Assembly: GCA_900149785.2 (NCBI GenBank)
Contig: FSSI02000006.1
Span: 1-64,000 of the forward strand
DNA from: Sodalinema lacuna_A
Lineage (GTDB): Bacteria > Cyanobacteriota > Cyanobacteriia > Cyanobacteriales > Geitlerinemataceae
Direction of reading: 5' to 3'
DNA length: 64,000 bases
The stretch's first letter is position 1. Each line of letters starts with the position of its first letter. This document shows positions 60,391 to 64,000 of this stretch, in pieces. The notes beneath the pieces are model-generated. The model was not told the origin of the DNA. It saw only the letters and a list, made by a program, of their open reading frames with translations, and did no database searches. The position numbers were made by a program, and so were the translations under genes.

Positions 60391-60702
60391 TTAGTACGTC
60401 CGGAACTGATCGACTTCCTCGGTGTAGCGAATTGGCAGGACGTACTCCAAGTTCTCGTGAGGACGGGCAATGATGTGCGTCGATAGCACCTGTCCACCAT
60501 TGACTCGGTTGGCCGCATCAATCCCAGCTGAGACTGACGCTTGCACTTCCGAGACATCGCCCCGGACGATGACGGTGACGCGACCTGAACCAATCTTTTC
60601 GTAACCGACGAGAGTAACCCGAGCGGCTTTCACCATCGAGTCAGCGGCTTCGACCACTGCCGGAAACCCCAGCGTTTCAACCATTCCTACCGCAATTGAC
60701 AT
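60391..60702 (-). CDS. ccmK2: Carboxysome shell hexamer protein CcmK2
   Basis: A 103-residue BMC-domain protein nearly identical to the 112-residue neighbour in its first 95 residues, with the pore loop GYEKIGSGRVTVIVRGDV. Its short tail (EEVDQFRTY) matches CcmK2. It is first in the ccmK2-K1-L-M-N operon. The pair clearly arose by duplication, with the DNA kept very similar. Confidence 0.93.
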   Translation of the reverse strand: MSIAVGMVETLGFPAVVEAADSMVKAARVTLVGYEKIGSGRVTVIVRGDVSEVQASVSAGIDAANRVNGGQVLSTHIIARPHENLEYVLPIRYTEEVDQFRTY

Positions 60703-61276
60703 GACGAGTATCGCTCCTTGAAAAAATGACGCGTGATGCGTTTGAACTCTAAATGAATCTGGCGATCGCCGTGAGCGATCCCCAATGGACGTGCCAAAAC
60801 TTGGCTCGACAAAGCTTCTGGCTGCCAGGATAGTTCCAGACCAGACCGCGCAGGCCCATGTCTTCCGACATGACTGTTGGCTCCTCTGCCTACGGGCCTG
60901 ACCCCTGGGCTGACCAGAAATTTCAGTGAGCGCAAAATTTTGACGGGGAAGGCGAATTTATTCAATCCCAATACAAAGATTAGGAAACTTTGGCTCCTTT
61001 GACAATATAAAGCAAGATGATATTTTCAAATCGGATAGTTTAATAAAAGTTAACTCGCAAGATCCGCCCCCATTCCCAGCCTCCCGGAGCATCTCCAATG
61101 AGGGGATCGCGGACTCACTACCCTATAATTGCTGTATTGCTTAAAATTCTCCATTACACGTAGGCCAAGGGAAACGAGACCTCACCGGGTCGTCGTCCTG
61201 CCTAGGTTGGGGGGTGTCTCCCGGCGCTCGGCCAACCCATAAAAATGTTGTTAGACGTACTCAAACTCCCGATAAG
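60703..61276. promoter_or_regulatory. Divergent promoter region of the ccm operon and ndhF-ndhD
   Basis: 574 bp without a supported gene between two CO2-concentrating operons. A TTA-N8-TAA sequence lies at 61040-61053 (TTAATAAAAGTTAA), matching the consensus given for CmpR/NdhR-type LysR regulators of CO2 response. The motif is short and AT-rich, so chance is possible. The region near 61090-61210 is GC-rich and holds the ndhF leader. Confidence 0.4.
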
Positions 61277-63133
61277 ATGAGTGGTTTTCTCCTACAGACC
61301 TGCTGGTTCGTACCATTGTACGGACTGATAGGTGCCATCCTAACCCTACCTTGGTCCATTGGCTGGGTTCGACGAACCGGCCCCCGTCCGGCCGCCTATG
61401 TGAACCTACTAATGACCTTAGTCGCCTTCATCCACGGCTCTGTCGCCTATTTCCAAAGCTGGGGTCAGCCTCCCCAACAGATCGTCTTCTCCTGGCTCAA
61501 CGCCGCCAACCTAGACCTCTCCCTCGCCATCGAAATTTCCCCCCTAAGTCTCGGGGCCATGGAACTCGTCACCGGGCTGGCTCTACTTTCCCAACTCTAC
61601 GCCCTGGGCTACATGGAAAAAGACTGGTCCCTAGCTCGCTTCTTCGGGCTGATGGGGTTCTTTGAAGCCGCCCTCGGTGGCATCGCCCTCAGTGACTCGT
61701 TGCTGCTGAGTTACGGACTCCTAGAAATGTTGACCCTGTCGACCTATCTGCTGGTGGGCTTTTGGTACGCTCAACCCCTGGTGGTCACTGCGGCTCGGGA
61801 TGCCTTCCTCACTAAACGGGTCGGCGATATCCTGCTCCTAATGGGCTTAGTGGCTCTATCGAGCTATGGAACCGGCTTAACCTTCAGCGAACTCGAAACC
61901 TGGGCCGAAACCAACCCCTTGCCTTTCTGGACTGCGACCTGGTTAGGACTCGGACTCATTGCCGGTCCTCTGGGCAAATGTGCCCAATTTCCCCTCAACC
62001 TCTGGCTCGATGAAGCCATGGAAGGTCCCAGCCCCGCCTCCATCATGCGTAACTCCGTGGTGGTGTCAGCGGGAGCCTATGTTCTCATTCGCCTGCAACC
62101 GGTCTTTACTCTCTCCCCGGTGGTCTACGATGCCCTAATTATCATCGGCACGGTCACCGCCATCGGCAGTTCGCTGATGTGTTTGGCGCAAATTGACCTA
62201 AAACGAGCCTTATCCCATTCCACCAGTGCCTACATGGGGCTAGTCTTTATCGCTGTCGGTCTCGGACAAGTGGATATTGCCCTACTGCTACTGCTGACCC
62301 ATGCGATCGCCAAAGCCCTAGTCTTTTCCAGCATCGGCTCGATTATCCTCGCCACCAACAGTCAGAACATTACCGAAATGGGTGGACTCTGGTCACGAAT
62401 GCCGGCCACCACCACCGCCTTTTTAGTCGGGTCGGCCGGTCTGGTGTCCATCCTACCCCTAGGAACGTTTTGGACTTTTCGACGTTGGGTCAACGGCTTT
62501 CAAGAAGTGCCTCCCGGCTTAGTCTTAATCCTGTTGTTGGTGAATGGTCTTATGGCCGTGAGCCTCACCCGAGTCTTCCGCTCTGTCTTTTTAGGGGAAC
62601 ATCAAGCCAAAACTCGCCGCACTCCCGAAGCCCCCTGGACTATGGCGGTTCCGATGGTCTCGTTGACCCTCGTGACCCTATTGGTTCCCCTCATGCTGCA
62701 ACATTGGCAATTACTCCTGACCTGGGATGGTCCCTGGGCCTTCTCCCATAATCCCCTGATCCAATTTGGCAGCCCCCTCTTAATTGCCAGTGGTGTCCTA
62801 GGGGTGATCCTGGGCAGTCTCATGCCCCTTGAACGCACCAACGCGCGATCGCAGCAACTCTCAGTCCGTTTCTGGCAAGATCTCCTCGCCTACGACTTCT
62901 ATATCGATCGCCTCTACCGAGTCACCGTCGTCGCCTTTGTCTCTAGCTTCTCTCGCTTCGCCTCGGGCTTCGATCGCTACATCGTCGATGGGGCCGTTAA
63001 CCTCGTCGGTTGGATGGCGATTTTCAGTGGTCAAGCCCTCAAATACAGCATTTCGGGTCAATCACAATCCTACGTCTTGACCATTTTGGCGGCCACCGGT
63101 ATCCTCGTCTTCCTAGCCTGGTGGGGGTTCTAG
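61277..63133 (+). CDS. ndhF: NDH-1 complex subunit NdhF (CO2-uptake type, F3 or F4)
   Basis: A 618-residue membrane protein of the NuoL/MrpA family from the ATG at 61277 (MSGFLLQTCWFVPLYGLIGA); the longer frame upstream has no homology. Signature parts are GYMEKDWSLARFFGLMGFFE, LEMLTLSTYLLVGFWYAQPL and GKCAQFPLNLWLDEAMEGPS with the loop lysine and glutamate. About 15-16 helices are expected. This sequence type belongs to NdhF3/NdhF4, which with NdhD3/D4 and a Cup protein convert CO2 to bicarbonate at the thylakoid. The next gene is ndhD; the Cup gene would lie beyond the window. Confidence 0.9.
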   Translation: MSGFLLQTCWFVPLYGLIGAILTLPWSIGWVRRTGPRPAAYVNLLMTLVAFIHGSVAYFQSWGQPPQQIVFSWLNAANLDLSLAIEISPLSLGAMELVTGLALLSQLYALGYMEKDWSLARFFGLMGFFEAALGGIALSDSLLLSYGLLEMLTLSTYLLVGFWYAQPLVVTAARDAFLTKRVGDILLLMGLVALSSYGTGLTFSELETWAETNPLPFWTATWLGLGLIAGPLGKCAQFPLNLWLDEAMEGPSPASIMRNSVVVSAGAYVLIRLQPVFTLSPVVYDALIIIGTVTAIGSSLMCLAQIDLKRALSHSTSAYMGLVFIAVGLGQVDIALLLLLTHAIAKALVFSSIGSIILATNSQNITEMGGLWSRMPATTTAFLVGSAGLVSILPLGTFWTFRRWVNGFQEVPPGLVLILLLVNGLMAVSLTRVFRSVFLGEHQAKTRRTPEAPWTMAVPMVSLTLVTLLVPLMLQHWQLLLTWDGPWAFSHNPLIQFGSPLLIASGVLGVILGSLMPLERTNARSQQLSVRFWQDLLAYDFYIDRLYRVTVVAFVSSFSRFASGFDRYIVDGAVNLVGWMAIFSGQALKYSISGQSQSYVLTILAATGILVFLAWWGF

Positions 63134-63257
63134 TTATCTGACCATTATCTGACCATTAACAGTCTTCCTCAACAACGCTCTTCCTCAACGTTGGTGACTG
63201 AACCACCGGATCGCTCGAAGCAAATCACGAACAAGAACTACGCCCTAAAAACTACGA

Positions 63258-64000
63258 ATGCTGAGTGCCTTACTTCTAATTCCCCTAATAAGCGCCATTG
63301 TCATTTGTCTGCTGCCCGAATCCTTACCCTCCTCCCGGTTTCGGAGCATCAGCTTTGTGGTGCTGACGATTGTCTTTGGCCTCACCCTCAGTCTCTTAGC
63401 TGACTTCGATTCTAGCCTGGGTGGATTGCAGTTGACTGAGCAGGTCGCCTGGGTCGATTGGCTCGGATTGAGCTACCATCTGGGACTCGATGGCATTTCC
63501 TTACCCCTAGTGCTTCTCAACCAACTGCTGACGGCCATCGCCATCCTCAGTAGCCCCGACAAACTCGAACGACCGCGCCTCTACTACAGTCTGATTTTAA
63601 TTCTCAACCTCAGCGTCACCGGGGCCTTCCTTTCCCTGGACTTGCTGCTGTTCTTCATCTTCTACGAACTCGAACTGATCCCCCTCTATCTCCTGATTGC
63701 GATTTGGGGGGGCGATCGCCGCAACTATGCCGCCACTAAATTTCTCCTCTACACCGCCACCTCAGGCATTTTCATCCTAGCCGCCTTCCTAGGACTCGTC
63801 TGGCTCACCGGTGCCTCAAGTTTTGACTACAGCGTTCTCCCAGCGGGAGCCTTACCCATCGGCCCCCAGTTACTGATCCTAACGGGCCTACTCATTGGCT
63901 TTGCCATCAAAATCCCCATCTTTCCCTTTCATACCTGGCTTCCCGATGCCCACGTCGAGGCGTCAACCTCCGTCTCGGTTCTCTTAGCCGGCGTTCTCTT
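63258..64000 (+). CDS. ndhD: NDH-1 subunit NdhD (D3/D4 type), 5' part
   Basis: The ATG at 63258 starts MLSALLLIPLISAIVICLLP and the frame stays open to the window edge (about 247 residues). It carries GLSYHLGLDGISLPLVLL, FFIFYELELIPLYLLIAIWG with the conserved membrane glutamate, and KIPIFPFHTWLPDAHVEAST near the end, all signatures of NuoM/NdhD. It follows ndhF by 124 bp on the same strand, forming the CO2-uptake module. The 3' half is missing. Confidence 0.93.
   Translation, partial: MLSALLLIPLISAIVICLLPESLPSSRFRSISFVVLTIVFGLTLSLLADFDSSLGGLQLTEQVAWVDWLGLSYHLGLDGISLPLVLLNQLLTAIAILSSPDKLERPRLYYSLILILNLSVTGAFLSLDLLLFFIFYELELIPLYLLIAIWGGDRRNYAATKFLLYTATSGIFILAAFLGLVWLTGASSFDYSVLPAGALPIGPQLLILTGLLIGFAIKIPIFPFHTWLPDAHVEASTSVSVLLAGVL

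Overview
The window comes from a cyanobacterium, most likely a filamentous one of the Phormidium/Oscillatoria/Geitlerinema kind; the genus is a guess. The evidence is form IB Rubisco with rbcX, a beta-carboxysome ccmK2-K1-L-M-N operon, CO2-uptake NDH-1 genes (ndhF, ndhD), ndhN, an aa3-type cytochrome oxidase with ctaA/ctaB, the cyanobacterial order of the ribosomal protein superoperon, and a dense scatter of the HIP1 octamer GCGATCGC. Ambiguous bases (n) inside a TnpB gene suggest a draft assembly with collapsed repeats.

Layout. 1-5.6 kb: a TnpB fragment, then an HDAC-family deacetylase, a DUF4168 protein, Hsp33, an SRPBCC-like protein, a CBS-like sensor histidine kinase and MoaB. 5.6-18.6 kb: a type III-A CRISPR-Cas locus without array or adaptation genes. 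Its minus-strand operon reads csx3-AAA, cas10, csm2, csm3, csm4, csm5, then an AAA ATPase, a DUF4435 (Toprim-like) protein, cas6 and a CARF-RelE protein. A WYL-like TIGR03985 gene is divergent. 18.6-36.2 kb: prfA, rpmE, rpsI, rplM, truA, rplQ, rpoA, rpsK, rpsM, rpmJ, infA, adk, secY and the spc/S10 ribosomal genes up to rplC, all on the minus strand.

36.9-47.5 kb is an accessory stretch: ndhN, two Uma2-family genes flanking an IS605-type TnpB element, a large TPR-CHAT protein with near-identical 120-bp repeats, a ParD/ParE-type toxin-antitoxin pair, a lipoprotein, a membrane protein and a gamma-glutamylcyclotransferase, with several palindromic intergenic repeats. 47.5-53.4 kb is the respiratory oxidase block: ctaB and ctaA (minus), divergent ctaC, ctaD and ctaE (plus). 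53.5-60.7 kb is the carbon-fixation block on the minus strand: ccmK2, ccmK1, ccmL, ccmM, ccmN, rbcL, rbcX, rbcS. ndhF and the start of ndhD diverge from it and run off the window end.

The most interesting part is the CRISPR locus. Cas10 keeps the GGDD cyclase motif, but its N-terminal HD nuclease signature is gone, so interference should work mainly through cyclic oligoadenylate signalling. The locus carries a likely ring nuclease (Csx3 fused to a P-loop ATPase) and a likely cOA-activated RNase (CARF-RelE, Cami1-like). Between the effector genes and cas6 sits an ATPase plus DUF4435 pair with the architecture of the PARIS anti-phage system. DUF4435, cas6 and the CARF-RelE gene overlap by ATGA junctions, so the pair appears built into the CRISPR operon. 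This may be an undescribed combination of PARIS-like and type III immunity.
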